DNA from: CAVPDE01 sp964580575
Lineage (GTDB): Bacteria > Desulfobacterota > DSM-4660 > Desulfatiglandales > HGW-15
Assembly: GCA_964580575.1 (NCBI GenBank)
Contig: CAZOLJ010000017.1
Location: forward strand, 3,426 to 67,425
Direction: 5' to 3'
DNA: 64,000 nt
The notes below the pieces were generated by a model. The model had not been told where the DNA came from. It worked only from the letters and a program-made list of their open reading frames with translations, and ran no database searches. Both the position numbers and the translations under genes were made by a program. Numbering within the stretch: position 1 is the first letter of the stretch; the number at the start of each line of letters is the position of its first letter. Below are positions 23,775 through 32,298 of the stretch, one piece after another.

Positions 23775-24512
23775 CTACGCAGCAGCCTCTTCCCGTTTGA
23801 GGATTCCTCCCCTGGCGCTGATCACGACTTCTTCCAGCGGGACGCTTTTTCCAGCCAACTCCATCCCGCGTTTGACAATCTTGGGAAGAGCTGAACAGCA
23901 CGGCACCTCCATGTCCAGCACCGTGACGCTCTTGATATTAGCGGATCGGAAGATGTCGGCGAACTTGTCGACATAACCCTGCACATCGTCAAACTTGGGA
24001 CAGCCGACCATCACCGCCTTTCCTCTCAAGAAATCCCTGTGAAAACTGGGATAGGCCACCGGAGCGCAGTCTGCTGCGACCAGGAGATTCGCTCCTTTCA
24101 GGAAGGGCGCTGTAGGAGGCACGAGCCTGATCTGCACAGGCCAGTGCGAAAGGGCGGATGCCTGGGGTGCCGGCTCCTCACCCAGAGGCTTTGTGATAAA
24201 AGTCTGCAGGTGTGTGGAAGGACATCCGCTGGCCATGGGAATTGCGTGCGCCGGCTCTTCCTTTTCCCTGAATGAGAGATGTGCTTCTACAGCCTTTTCG
24301 TCAAACTCTTCAGCCTCTCGCTCCTCGACGTTGAGCGCACCCTTAGGGCATTCTCTGAGGCAGGCGCCAAGACCGTCGCAGTATTTCTCCGCCACGACCC
24401 TCGCCTTCCCGTCCACGACCTCAATCGCCCCTTCCGCGCATGAAGGCACGCAGACACCGCATCCGTCGCACAACTCATCGTCTATTCTTATGATCTTGCG
24501 TTTGACTTTCAT
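23775..24512 (-). CDS. 4Fe-4S ferredoxin-domain protein of the hcp operon
   Basis: 245 residues. Two [4Fe-4S] motifs open the protein (CDGCGVCVPSC with EGAIEV, CDGLGACLRECPKGAL). The remaining 160 residues hold scattered Cys (SGCPSTH, AADCAP, VGCPKFDD, VPCCSALPKIV), a pattern seen in ferredoxin-type electron donors found beside hybrid cluster protein. It is third in the leftward hcp operon, after the HD-domain gene. It probably feeds electrons to Hcp. GGAGAAGGAGAAAACC precedes ATG. Confidence 0.8.
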   Translation of the reverse strand: MKVKRKIIRIDDELCDGCGVCVPSCAEGAIEVVDGKARVVAEKYCDGLGACLRECPKGALNVEEREAEEFDEKAVEAHLSFREKEEPAHAIPMASGCPSTHLQTFITKPLGEEPAPQASALSHWPVQIRLVPPTAPFLKGANLLVAADCAPVAYPSFHRDFLRGKAVMVGCPKFDDVQGYVDKFADIFRSANIKSVTVLDMEVPCCSALPKIVKRGMELAGKSVPLEEVVISARGGILKREEAAA

Positions 24513-24561
24513 GGTTTTCTCCTTCTCCTCTCAACAGCTCTCGAATTCGGACCTCAGACCC

Positions 24562-25302
24562 TTAATGCGCTGCAGAACGCAGAAGAACTTCTTCCGCCAG
24601 TTTCTTTCCGCTCTCCGTCAAAAACGATTTCGCGAGTACCCTTCCTAGTTCCTGCTCTCCCATGGGGTTCTCATTGTGATTCTCTTCGAGGTTGGTCATC
24701 AAATCAGCATCGTAAAGGCACTTGAAGTTGGTGGTCTCTTCAAGCCTTGGATGATGGTGGTGCCCCACGATGTCGCACACTTCATCAATCAGTTCGGCCT
24801 TAGCCCCCAGTCTTTCCAGGATCTCCCTGGCGATAGGCGGGCCTTCTTCCTCCTGATATTGCGCTGCCGTACTTTGGTATTTCCGTTCCGCTTCCTTGAT
24901 TCCAATATCGTGGAGGTAGGCAGCGGTCAGGATCACCGCGAGGTTTCCTCTTTCCTGTTTCCCAATCTTGTCCGCGTACCTCGCCACGCGGCTTGCGTGG
25001 CCGATTCGCTTGAAGTCGTTTTTGAAATAGCGTTTCATCTCGATCGCCACGCGGTCCTTGAGAAGGTCCTCCTTCTGGGCGATCAACTCGGGAGGAAGGT
25101 TCCCAATGCACTGTTCCGCATACTGACAGTAGGAGGCACACCCGAAGTCCAGGCCCGGATTCAGGAACTTGTGACCGCACTTGCCGCAGCGCCGCATCGA
25201 GTCGTCCTTGAAGAACTCCACCTCTGCACCGCATTTCGGACACTTGGTTTCGAAAATGGCGCCCGGCTTCCATTGCTGACTGTCCTGACCAGGGCATTTC
25301 AT
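24562..25302 (-). CDS. HD-domain phosphohydrolase with N-terminal zinc ribbon
   Basis: 246 residues. The zinc ribbon comprises CPKCG and CGKCGHKF, followed by ASYCQYAEQCIGN. The HD domain has FKRIGHASRVARYADKIG, the catalytic TAAYLHDIGI and VGHHHH. HD phosphohydrolases hydrolyse nucleotides or phosphate esters; the substrate here is unknown. It lies between hcp and the ferredoxin gene, so it likely serves the same nitrosative-stress unit. AGGAGAAAGG precedes ATG 25302. Confidence 0.82.
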   Translation of the reverse strand: MKCPGQDSQQWKPGAIFETKCPKCGAEVEFFKDDSMRRCGKCGHKFLNPGLDFGCASYCQYAEQCIGNLPPELIAQKEDLLKDRVAIEMKRYFKNDFKRIGHASRVARYADKIGKQERGNLAVILTAAYLHDIGIKEAERKYQSTAAQYQEEEGPPIAREILERLGAKAELIDEVCDIVGHHHHPRLEETTNFKCLYDADLMTNLEENHNENPMGEQELGRVLAKSFLTESGKKLAEEVLLRSAAH

Positions 25303-25318
25303 GTCGCCTTTCTCCTCT

Positions 25319-25356
25319 CACCCCCACCCCTACCCTCCCCCGTCAAGGGGGAGGGA
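25319..25356. repeat. C/G-rich palindrome, half unit
   Basis: taccctcccccgtcaaggg and its complement gggagggatga form a hairpin between hcp and the HD-domain gene. It matches the left half of the 10466-10566 element. Confidence 0.5.
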
Positions 25357-25394
25357 TGATGAAGGGTGTTTACTCTGTGCGCTCTGCGAGAACC

Positions 25395-27023
25395 CTATCC
25401 CAGGATGGCTTTCAGATCCGCCTCAGGGGTGCTGATCGGCATGATGTTGAAATTCTTCACCAGCACGTCCAGAACATTGGGCGTAATGAAAGCCGGCAGG
25501 CTGGGCCCTAACCGGATGTTCTTGATCCCGAGGTGGAGCAGGGTCAACAGAATCGCACAGGCCTTCTGCTCATACCAGGACAGAATCATGGACAGGGGCA
25601 GTTCGTTCACACCCACGCCAAAGGCCTTGGACAGGGCCACGGCAATCTGGATCGCCGAGTAGGCGTCATTGCACTGTCCCACATCCAGGAGCCTCGGAAT
25701 CCCCCCGATGTCTCCCAGGTCTTTATCGAAGAATCGGAACTTGCCGCAGGCCAGAGTCAGGACCACGGAGTCCTTGGGCACTTTTTCCACAAATTCGGTG
25801 TAGTAGTTTCTTCCGGGCTTTGCGCCGTCGCAACCGGCAACCAGGAAGAAATGCTTGATGGCGCCGCCCTTCACGGCTGCAATCACTTTGTCCGCCACGC
25901 TCATGACCGTGTTCCGGCCGAAACCGCACGTCACGGATTTACCGTTGCTGTCTGCCGTGAAGCCCGGCATTTCGAGCGCCTTCTTAATGACAGGGCTGAA
26001 GTCTTTATTGTCAACATGCTTCACTCCGGGCCAGCCGACCAATCCTGTGGTAAAGATGTGGTCCTGATAAGACCCCTGAGGTTTCTGGATACAGTTGGTG
26101 GTCATGAGGATAGCGCCGGGGAACTGGCCGAATTCCTTGATCTGGTTCTGCCAGGCTGTCCCGTAATGGCCGTAGAAGTGAGAATACTTCTTCAGCTTGG
26201 GATAAGCATGGGTGGGCAGCATTTCCCCATGGGTGTAAACATTGATGCCTTTGCCTTCAGTTTGCTTCAGGATCGCTTCCATGTCATTCAGGTCGTGGCC
26301 TGAAACCAGTATGGCCTTGCCCTTCTTGGCGCCAAGGGGCACCTTGGTGATTTCCGGATGGCCGTAAGTCTCAGTGTTGCCCGCATCGAGCAGTTCCATG
26401 GCCCGCAGGTTGGTCTCTCCGCACTTGAGGGCCAGACCGACCCAGTCGTTCAGGGTCAGGCTCTTGTTCAACATGGCGGCAAGGCCTTCATGGACATAGG
26501 CGTACACTTTGTCGTCTTCCTTGCCGAGAATCTGGGCATGATCCGCGTAAGCGCATACGCCCTTGATGCCGAAGAGCGTCGTGTGGTGGAGTGCAAGGAT
26601 GTCCGGGTTGATGGTCGGGTCGGACTTGAGCCCGACGGCTTCGCCCTGCTTGACCAGCCCTTCCAGAGTCGCTTCCGGCTTGAGCGTTGCAGGACCTTCA
26701 GGGAAATCAACTTTTCCGCCCGCCGCTTTCACCTTTGCCTTGAGACCTTCTCTGAGTTGGACACAGCGTTCGATGAGAGACTTGAATCGATCAGGATCAA
26801 AGTTGACGTTCGTCAGGGTGGAGAATGCCGCCTTTACCGTGAAAACGTTGACCTCGTGATCGTTGACACCCTTCTTGCGGCCTTCCACTGCGTAGAGGGA
26901 CAAACCCTTCAGCGCATAGACCAGCAGGTCCTGGAGCGCAGCCACATCCGACGGTTTCCCGCAAACACCGATCTTGGTGCAACCTTCGCCTTTTGCCGTT
27001 TGTTCACACTGATAACAAAACAT
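25395..27023 (-). CDS. hcp: Hybrid cluster protein (hydroxylamine reductase / NO reductase)
   Basis: 542 residues. N-terminal cluster ligands C3, C6, C15, C21 in CYQCEQTAKGEGC and KIGVCG show the Desulfovibrio-type spacing rather than the longer enterobacterial one. Hybrid-cluster ligands occur in VSGHDLNDMEAI (His), MTTNCIQ, VAGCDGAKP and the DVGQCNDAYSA region. Hcp reduces nitric oxide and hydroxylamine and can act in protein nitrosylation control. A strong AAAGGAGAAAG lies before ATG. First gene of a three-gene operon with an FNR/HcpR-type palindrome upstream. Confidence 0.95.
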   Translation of the reverse strand: MFCYQCEQTAKGEGCTKIGVCGKPSDVAALQDLLVYALKGLSLYAVEGRKKGVNDHEVNVFTVKAAFSTLTNVNFDPDRFKSLIERCVQLREGLKAKVKAAGGKVDFPEGPATLKPEATLEGLVKQGEAVGLKSDPTINPDILALHHTTLFGIKGVCAYADHAQILGKEDDKVYAYVHEGLAAMLNKSLTLNDWVGLALKCGETNLRAMELLDAGNTETYGHPEITKVPLGAKKGKAILVSGHDLNDMEAILKQTEGKGINVYTHGEMLPTHAYPKLKKYSHFYGHYGTAWQNQIKEFGQFPGAILMTTNCIQKPQGSYQDHIFTTGLVGWPGVKHVDNKDFSPVIKKALEMPGFTADSNGKSVTCGFGRNTVMSVADKVIAAVKGGAIKHFFLVAGCDGAKPGRNYYTEFVEKVPKDSVVLTLACGKFRFFDKDLGDIGGIPRLLDVGQCNDAYSAIQIAVALSKAFGVGVNELPLSMILSWYEQKACAILLTLLHLGIKNIRLGPSLPAFITPNVLDVLVKNFNIMPISTPEADLKAILG

Positions 27024-27092
27024 GACTTTCTCCTTTCAATTAAATGTTTGGTTCAAAGTGAATCAGTGGTTTTCTTCATGGTTGAAAGGGAG

Positions 27093-27132
27093 TTTATCGG
27101 ATGACTTCGACCTGTGCCTTGACTTAGGTCAA
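27093..27132 (-). promoter_or_regulatory. HcpR/FNR-type operator and promoter of hcp
   Basis: A perfect palindrome TTGACTTAGGTCAA lies at 27119-27132. Leftward, GATAAA at 27098-27093 could be the -10, putting the palindrome centre near -40, the usual class II activation position for CRP/FNR proteins. The TTGAC-N4-GTCAA form matches what I recall for HcpR operators in sulfate reducers. The reverse complement of the same 14-mer precedes the hdr pair. Confidence 0.65.
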
Positions 27133-27202
27133 TAAACCTAAGATTTTTCATTTTTTTGTTGTTTCCTTTGTCCACCCTCTCCTGATCCCTGCCCTCTTCA
27201 CG

Positions 27203-27242
27203 CTCTCCCCTCCCTCGACGGGAGGGGACAAAGGGGAGGGCG
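27203..27242. repeat. C/G-rich palindrome, half unit
   Basis: ctcccctccctcgacgggag with ggacaaaggggaggg forms a hairpin just downstream of the copA stop and upstream of the hcp promoter. It probably ends copA transcription before it runs into hcp. Confidence 0.5.
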
Positions 27243-27254
27243 TGGTCTTGCCGG

Positions 27255-29702
27255 CTAATCAATCCTGGCTCGGTAGAGCCTCAGACTGTTCAGGACGACG
27301 GTGATGCTGCTCAAAGCCATTGCAAAGGCCGCGAGAATCGGGTGAAGCTGTCTTAAGAAGGGAGGGAGGAATTCAAACGGAAAGAGAACACCCGCAGCCA
27401 CAGGAATCAGGATCACGTTGTAGAAGAAAGCCCAGAAAAGATTCTGCCGGATCGTGCGCATCGTTGCCCGGCTCAACTGAACGGCCCTGGGGACCCCTCG
27501 AAGACTTCCGCTCGCAAGGATGACATCTCCCGTCTCAATGGCCACGTCCGTTCCTGTGCCGATGGCCATGCCCACATCGGCTTGAGCCAGAGCAGGAGCG
27601 TCATTGATGCCGTCTCCCACCATCCCGACTCTTTTCCCTTGTTCCTGAAACTCTCTTATCCTTGCTGACTTGTCTTCAGGCCGGACCTCTGCAACCACCT
27701 CATCGATGTTCACTTCTGAGGCGATCGCCTCTGCGGTCCGGGAATTATCGCCTGTGAGCATCACGACTCGGATATTCTGCCTGTGAAGAGATTCGATCGC
27801 ATCCTTCGACTCGGGCTTTACCCGATCCGCGACAGCAATAAGGCCTGCGATTTTGTTTTCCACCCCAATGACCACCACGGTCTTACCCTGGTTCTGAAGC
27901 GATGAAAGTTCTTGATCTAGTGGGCCGAGGTCCAAGCCCATCTCCAGAAACCAATCCGGCTTTCCCGCTAGAACTTCACGGCCGTCCACGGTTGCGCTCA
28001 TGCCGAGGCCTCTCGAAGCTTTGAAAGACTTAGGCTCCAAGAGGGAGAGCCCGCGCATGCTCGCTTCAGCCACGATCGACCGTCCCAGAGGATGCTCCGA
28101 ACCTCTTTCCGCCGAAGCGGCCAGTCTCAGAAATTCGTTTTCGTTGGCGAAGTTTCCGTCCAGGCAAACCACATCCACCACGGCGGGTTTGCCTACAGTG
28201 ATGGTTCCTGTCTTGTCCAGAACAACGGTGTCGAGCTTGGAGGCCAGTTCCAGCGCCTCACTATTTTTGAAAAGTATGCCTCTTTCAGCGCCCTTGCCCG
28301 TTCCGGCCATAATGGCCGTGGGGGTGGCGAGCCCCAGAGCACAGGGGCACGCGATCACCAGCACAGCCACCAAACGGATCATGGCAGGCACAAACTCTCC
28401 GACCATCATCCACCAGAGGATGAACGTCAGGAGCGCGATGCCGATCACGGAAGGGACAAAAACCGCCGCCACCCTGTCTGCCAGGGCCTGGACAGGGGCC
28501 TTGCTCCCCTGGGCTTCCTGCACCAGCCGTATGATTCTGGCGAGGGCTGTGTCCTTGCCCACTTTCTTTGCTTCAATTCTCAGACGACCCTCACCATTGA
28601 TGGCGCCTGCCGCCACAGAATCCCCGGCCTGCTTGTCCACGGGAATGGGCTCACCCGTGAGCATGGACTCATCAACGCTGGATTCTCCGTCAAGGACTGC
28701 CCCGTCCACCGGGAAGGCTTCACCGGGACGTACAATGATTCGGTCTCCAATTCTCACCTGGGAAACGGGGATTTCCTTTTCCCGGCCGTCCACCTCGATG
28801 AAAGCCGTTTTCGGACGAAGCTTCATCAGCTTTCGAATCGCGCCGCCTGTTCTTCCCTTTGTCCTGGCCTCCAGCATCTTGCCGAGCTTGATCAGGGTGA
28901 TGATCACCGCAGAGGTCTCAAAGTAAACGTGGTGCCCGAACGCGGGAACGAGAAGTAGAGCCAAAGAGTAAATATAGGCGACCGACGACCCCATGGCCAC
29001 CAGCACATCCATGTTGGCGCTTCGGTTTCTGAGGCTCTTGAAGCCCCCGGAATAGTAATCCCACCCTGTGTAGAACTGGACCGGTGTGGCGAGTACCAGG
29101 AAAAGCCAGTTGACCCATGGGGCGTGCGCCCAGGCACCGAGGAGCCCGAAATCCCTTCCCATGCTGAGGATGAACAGGGGAATGGTGAAAACCAGGCCCA
29201 CAGCGAATTTTGCCGTCTGATCTTTGATCTCGGCACGGCGGGCTTGAAGCTCCGCATCCTCTCCTTCCAAGGTGTCGTCAGGTCGAATGGCGCCGTACCC
29301 GGCTCTTTCTATGGCCTGAATCATCTCCTCGATGCCGGTCAGGGAAGGGATGTACTCGACGCTCGCCCTCTCCGAGGCGAAATTCACCGACGCATTCACC
29401 ACGCCCGGGACTTTCTTTTTCAAGGTTCTTTCAATCGTCATGGCGCAGTTGGCACAAGTCATCCCGGTCACGGGAATGTCCACTGTTGCCTTGGCCACCC
29501 CATATCCTGCCTCCTGGATCTTCTCGACAAGCTTCTCCACCTGGACCTGATCCGGGTCAAAGGACAGTGACGCTTGTTCCGTGGCAAAATTCACGGCTGC
29601 CGCTTTTACACCCGGAAGCTTTTTCACGGTCCTTTCAATGGCCAGGGTGCAATTGGAGCAGCTCATCCCTGTGACGGGTATGTGGATGGTCTTGTCAGCC
29701 AT
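27255..29702 (-). CDS. copA: Copper-translocating P1B-type ATPase
   Basis: 815 residues. Two N-terminal heavy-metal domains (GMSCSNC with C15/C18, GMTCANC with C83/C86), eight membrane helices, TGEP near 349, the transmembrane CPC at 452-454 (ACPCALGLATP), DKTGT at 496-500 and GDGINDAPALAQADVG. It pumps Cu+ out of the cytoplasm. The small metal chaperone gene precedes it on the same strand. No CueR or CsoR gene is seen nearby. Confidence 0.95.
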   Translation of the reverse strand: MADKTIHIPVTGMSCSNCTLAIERTVKKLPGVKAAAVNFATEQASLSFDPDQVQVEKLVEKIQEAGYGVAKATVDIPVTGMTCANCAMTIERTLKKKVPGVVNASVNFASERASVEYIPSLTGIEEMIQAIERAGYGAIRPDDTLEGEDAELQARRAEIKDQTAKFAVGLVFTIPLFILSMGRDFGLLGAWAHAPWVNWLFLVLATPVQFYTGWDYYSGGFKSLRNRSANMDVLVAMGSSVAYIYSLALLLVPAFGHHVYFETSAVIITLIKLGKMLEARTKGRTGGAIRKLMKLRPKTAFIEVDGREKEIPVSQVRIGDRIIVRPGEAFPVDGAVLDGESSVDESMLTGEPIPVDKQAGDSVAAGAINGEGRLRIEAKKVGKDTALARIIRLVQEAQGSKAPVQALADRVAAVFVPSVIGIALLTFILWWMMVGEFVPAMIRLVAVLVIACPCALGLATPTAIMAGTGKGAERGILFKNSEALELASKLDTVVLDKTGTITVGKPAVVDVVCLDGNFANENEFLRLAASAERGSEHPLGRSIVAEASMRGLSLLEPKSFKASRGLGMSATVDGREVLAGKPDWFLEMGLDLGPLDQELSSLQNQGKTVVVIGVENKIAGLIAVADRVKPESKDAIESLHRQNIRVVMLTGDNSRTAEAIASEVNIDEVVAEVRPEDKSARIREFQEQGKRVGMVGDGINDAPALAQADVGMAIGTGTDVAIETGDVILASGSLRGVPRAVQLSRATMRTIRQNLFWAFFYNVILIPVAAGVLFPFEFLPPFLRQLHPILAAFAMALSSITVVLNSLRLYRARID

Positions 29703-29736
29703 GCCTCAATCCAAGACTGGTAACGGTGTTTTCAAT

Positions 29737-29943
29737 CTATCCCGCAGCCGGGAAGTTGATCTCCTTGAGCGTCGATTGGATCTTGTCCAAGGTGGCCGGT
29801 TGATTCCACTCGACCGTGATCTCCTTTTTCTGGGGGTCTCCTTCGACCTTTGAGACTCCCTTGATCTCGCCCAGCTCTCTCTTAATGGTCATGACACAGT
29901 GGCCGCAGTTGATGTTCGGTACTGAAAGTCTTTTGTTTTCCAT
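29737..29943 (-). CDS. Heavy-metal-associated (CopZ-like) copper chaperone
   Basis: 68 residues; ATG 29943 with AGGAGAG upstream. The metal site is NINCGHC, where Asn-Ile replaces the common Gly-Met before the first Cys; the rest (VMTIKRELGEIKGV, DPQKKEITVEW) is standard HMA fold. It delivers copper to the N-terminal domains of the adjoining ATPase, with which it forms an operon. Confidence 0.88.
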   Translation of the reverse strand: MENKRLSVPNINCGHCVMTIKRELGEIKGVSKVEGDPQKKEITVEWNQPATLDKIQSTLKEINFPAAG

Positions 29944-30078
29944 AGGATTTGCTCTCCTTTCAGTTTTATTGTACAAGAAAACTTTAATAATGAATTCAGT
30001 TGGGTCAACGTGATCACTGGCTTTTACTCGACATCGTTCGATCATCGTTTTCTGATTTCTTCACCCCCTGGAGCGCTT

Positions 30079-31257
30079 ATGAGTTCTCGATATCAGTTCA
30101 ATAGAATGGAACTGGCCGGATCTCTCGGAGATCTGGGAACACTTCTGCCTATTGTGGTGGGCATGATCCTGATCAACCGATTGAGTCCCACGACGGTGTT
30201 TCTTGCCTTTGGATTGTTCTACCTCATGACGGGGTTTTATTATCGGCTGCCCATCCCTGTGCAGCCTTTGAAAGCAGTAGGTGCCATAGCCATAGCCTAC
30301 CCCAATCAGATCACGGAATCGGTGATTGGTGCAGGGGGCATCCTGTTTGGATCACTCCTGCTGGTTCTGTCAATCACCGGGATGGTGGATCGACTTGCTA
30401 AGCTTTTCACTCAGCCTGTAGTCCGGGGCATCCAGCTGGCTCTTGGCCTCATCTTTTTGAAAAAGGGGATCGAGCTGATTGTGACGCAAAAGGTCTTCCT
30501 TTCAGGAGTCGACGGGAAGCTCGCTGAATACCCGGTCAATCTGGTCATGGGCTTCGTGGTCTTCGGTCTCGTCCTGGCTCTCCTCGACAACAAGAAGTTT
30601 CCAGCGGCGTTGGCAGCGCTGGCCTTCGGCATCATCGCAGGTTTGGCTCTGGGCGGTTACCAGGGCCATTCCTTTTCCATCGGCCCTACAAGGATAGAGA
30701 TCATTGCGCCTTCCTTCGGTGACTTTTGGACTGCCTTTATCATGTTGATTTTGCCCCAGGTACCCCTAACCATCGGAAACGCATGTGTAGGAACCGCTGA
30801 CATGTGTAGCAGTGTTTTCCCTAACAGCCCTCTGCTTTCAAGGACAAAGGCCGGCCGATTTGCACTGACCATGGGACTTGCCAACCTCCCGGCGGGTTTG
30901 CTCGGCGCTGTTCCCATGTGCCACGGCACGGGCGGACTTGCAGCCCATTATCGTTTTGGGGCAAGAACCGGGGGCGCCCCTATCTTGATCGGGAGTTTTT
31001 TTGTCGTGCTCGCACTGGTTTTGGGGGAGCTCGGCTTTGCCATACTTGCCCTCCTTCCGAATTCAGTGCTTGGCGTGCTTCTCATTTTCGCGGGATTGGA
31101 ACTCTGTCCTTTGGTTCGGAGTCTGCAGAGCAACGAGGAATACTTTGTTGCTCTTCTCATCGCTGGGATTGCCCTTGCGGTTCCCAACATGGCCTGGGCC
31201 TTTGGGATTGGGATTGCGGTCGATCTCGTTATTCGTAAAACAGGGACGAAGATCTGA
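30079..31257 (+). CDS. MOT1-type molybdate/sulfate transporter
   Basis: 392 residues with about ten membrane helices. LAGSLGDLGTLLPIVVGM and the PIPVQPLKAVGAIA segment are hallmarks of the MOT1/MFS_MOT1 branch of the SulP superfamily; QVPLTIGNACVG and GAVPMCHGTGGLAA complete it. It lacks a STAS domain, as MOT1 proteins do. It imports molybdate or sulfate. Start ATG 30079 is the best internal choice; the longer frame from 30010 adds no conserved sequence. Divergent from the copper genes. Confidence 0.85.
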   Translation: MSSRYQFNRMELAGSLGDLGTLLPIVVGMILINRLSPTTVFLAFGLFYLMTGFYYRLPIPVQPLKAVGAIAIAYPNQITESVIGAGGILFGSLLLVLSITGMVDRLAKLFTQPVVRGIQLALGLIFLKKGIELIVTQKVFLSGVDGKLAEYPVNLVMGFVVFGLVLALLDNKKFPAALAALAFGIIAGLALGGYQGHSFSIGPTRIEIIAPSFGDFWTAFIMLILPQVPLTIGNACVGTADMCSSVFPNSPLLSRTKAGRFALTMGLANLPAGLLGAVPMCHGTGGLAAHYRFGARTGGAPILIGSFFVVLALVLGELGFAILALLPNSVLGVLLIFAGLELCPLVRSLQSNEEYFVALLIAGIALAVPNMAWAFGIGIAVDLVIRKTGTKI

Positions 31258-31265
31258 CAAAATGC

Positions 31266-31294
31266 GAAGGGGCGGACGCTTGATCCGCCCCTTC
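31266..31294. terminator. Bidirectional hairpin terminator
   Basis: gaaggggcgga (31266-31276) pairs perfectly with tccgccccttc (31284-31294) around a seven-base loop. It lies exactly between the convergent MOT1 and zraP-like genes and is followed by an A/T-rich run, so it can stop both transcripts. Confidence 0.75.
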
Positions 31295-31314
31295 ATTAAT
31301 CTTCATTGATTTGG

Positions 31315-31839
31315 TTAGTTCCAGCAGGGTCCGCCGCCGAAGCCGCGTCCCATTCCGCGTCCATAACCCATGCCCATGCCACCGCTGCCAGGACCGCCAC
31401 CCTTCATCCCGCCGCGGCCCCAGCCCATGCCGAATCGTGCATCAGGGTTGATCTTCCGCTCTTCGGCAAAGAGCTTGATTCTTTCCTGGCCCATCTTGCC
31501 TCTCAGATCGTTGATCTCTTTCTGAAGGGCCTTCGCCTTTTCAAAGTCAGGGTTGGACGTGTTCATGAGAATGCTGAGTTCAGAATGCTTGGCCGCCATC
31601 TGGCTTCTCACCGCAGCCGTATCGTCAAAAAACTTCTGATGAAGTTTGTCGAGTTGCGCCCGCTGCTCGTCCGTGAGCTTGTCGTCCAGTGCTGCATACC
31701 GGGGGCAGTTCGTAGGATCGCCCGGGCCATATCCCTGCATCATCCGACCCCTTCCTGCACCCGGGCCTTGAGCCATCACCGGGATGGTAATTGCCGCCAC
31801 CAGTACCATGATTCCAATGACTGTTAATGCTCTCTTCAT
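31315..31839 (-). CDS. ZraP/Spy-like periplasmic metal-responsive protein
   Basis: 174 residues. Signal peptide MKRALTVIGIMVLVAAITIP ending VMA, then a helical LTxx(Q) region (KLTDEQRAQLDKLHQKFF) typical of the CpxP/Spy/ZraP family. The C-terminus is Gly/Met-rich (GMGMGYGRGMGRGFGGG) and ends PCWN, suited to metal binding. In enterobacteria ZraP is a zinc-bound repressor of the ZraS-ZraR system. The divergent neighbours are a sensor kinase and an NtrC regulator, and a sigma-54 promoter precedes this gene, so the analogy is close. Confidence 0.85.
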   Translation of the reverse strand: MKRALTVIGIMVLVAAITIPVMAQGPGAGRGRMMQGYGPGDPTNCPRYAALDDKLTDEQRAQLDKLHQKFFDDTAAVRSQMAAKHSELSILMNTSNPDFEKAKALQKEINDLRGKMGQERIKLFAEERKINPDARFGMGWGRGGMKGGGPGSGGMGMGYGRGMGRGFGGGPCWN

Positions 31840-31888
31840 TTCTTTTTACCTCCTCCAAGGAATTGCTTTCTTATGACCCTAACTTATA

Positions 31889-31903
31889 GCAAGGGGTGTG
31901 CCA
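31889..31903 (-). promoter_or_regulatory. Sigma-54 promoter of the zraP-like gene
   Basis: Read leftward the sequence is TGGCACACCCCTTGC, a full match to the -24/-12 consensus TGGCAC-N5-TTGC. Transcription would start near 31877, about 38 bases before ATG 31839. The NtrC-type regulator across the intergenic region carries the GAFTGA loop needed to activate it. Confidence 0.85.
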
Positions 31904-32182
31904 GTATTCGTTCACCTTTTCCAAATAGCCGGAATGGTTTATAAAAATCGGTTTTTCCCTGCTCCGGTCCCCATGTTTTTCTTGAAAGGGCAATCGAAGT
32001 GTGGATAATAATTACCCGTTTACTTGGTCTAAATGGGTAGAAAGTATCCAGGGCGGTAGAACGGGCAACCGTCTTTGTGCCCAAATCATTACAAAAAACC
32101 ATATGGTACTTATCTTGCTTCAATGTGGTGATCTCTGGGGCTGTGAAACATGACGGGTTGATAAAGAGTCCTCCAGCCCTAT

Positions 32183-32278
32183 TCCGTTCGTGGTTCGATA
32201 CCTCACCACGAACGGAGACCCGCAAACTTAAGGCCTTCATCTTCCGGTCGTCCTGAGGTATCGAAGGGCGAACGGAAC
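32183..32278. repeat. Intergenic inverted repeat, gttcgataccts type, copy 1
   Basis: ttcgtggttcgatacctcac is complementary to gtcctgaggtatcgaagggc near the other end. A related palindrome lies at 60310-60440. It touches the start of the kinase gene. Confidence 0.5.
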
Positions 32279-32298
32279 TTTGTGCGAGCTCATCTTAC

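Larger units (their letters stand above)
31840..32298. other. Divergent control region between zraP-like gene and kinase
   Basis: 459 bases. It holds the sigma-54 promoter for the leftward gene, an AT-rich stretch near 31915-32100 with no recognisable gene, and a palindromic repeat at 32183-32278 just before the kinase start. Binding sites for the NtrC-type regulator are expected upstream of 31903, but I cannot point to a clear inverted repeat. Confidence 0.5.

Noticed and set aside
32190..32215. ggttcgatacc resembling a tRNA T-loop
   Set aside because: It is part of an inverted repeat also found at 60320; no acceptor, D or anticodon stem can be drawn.
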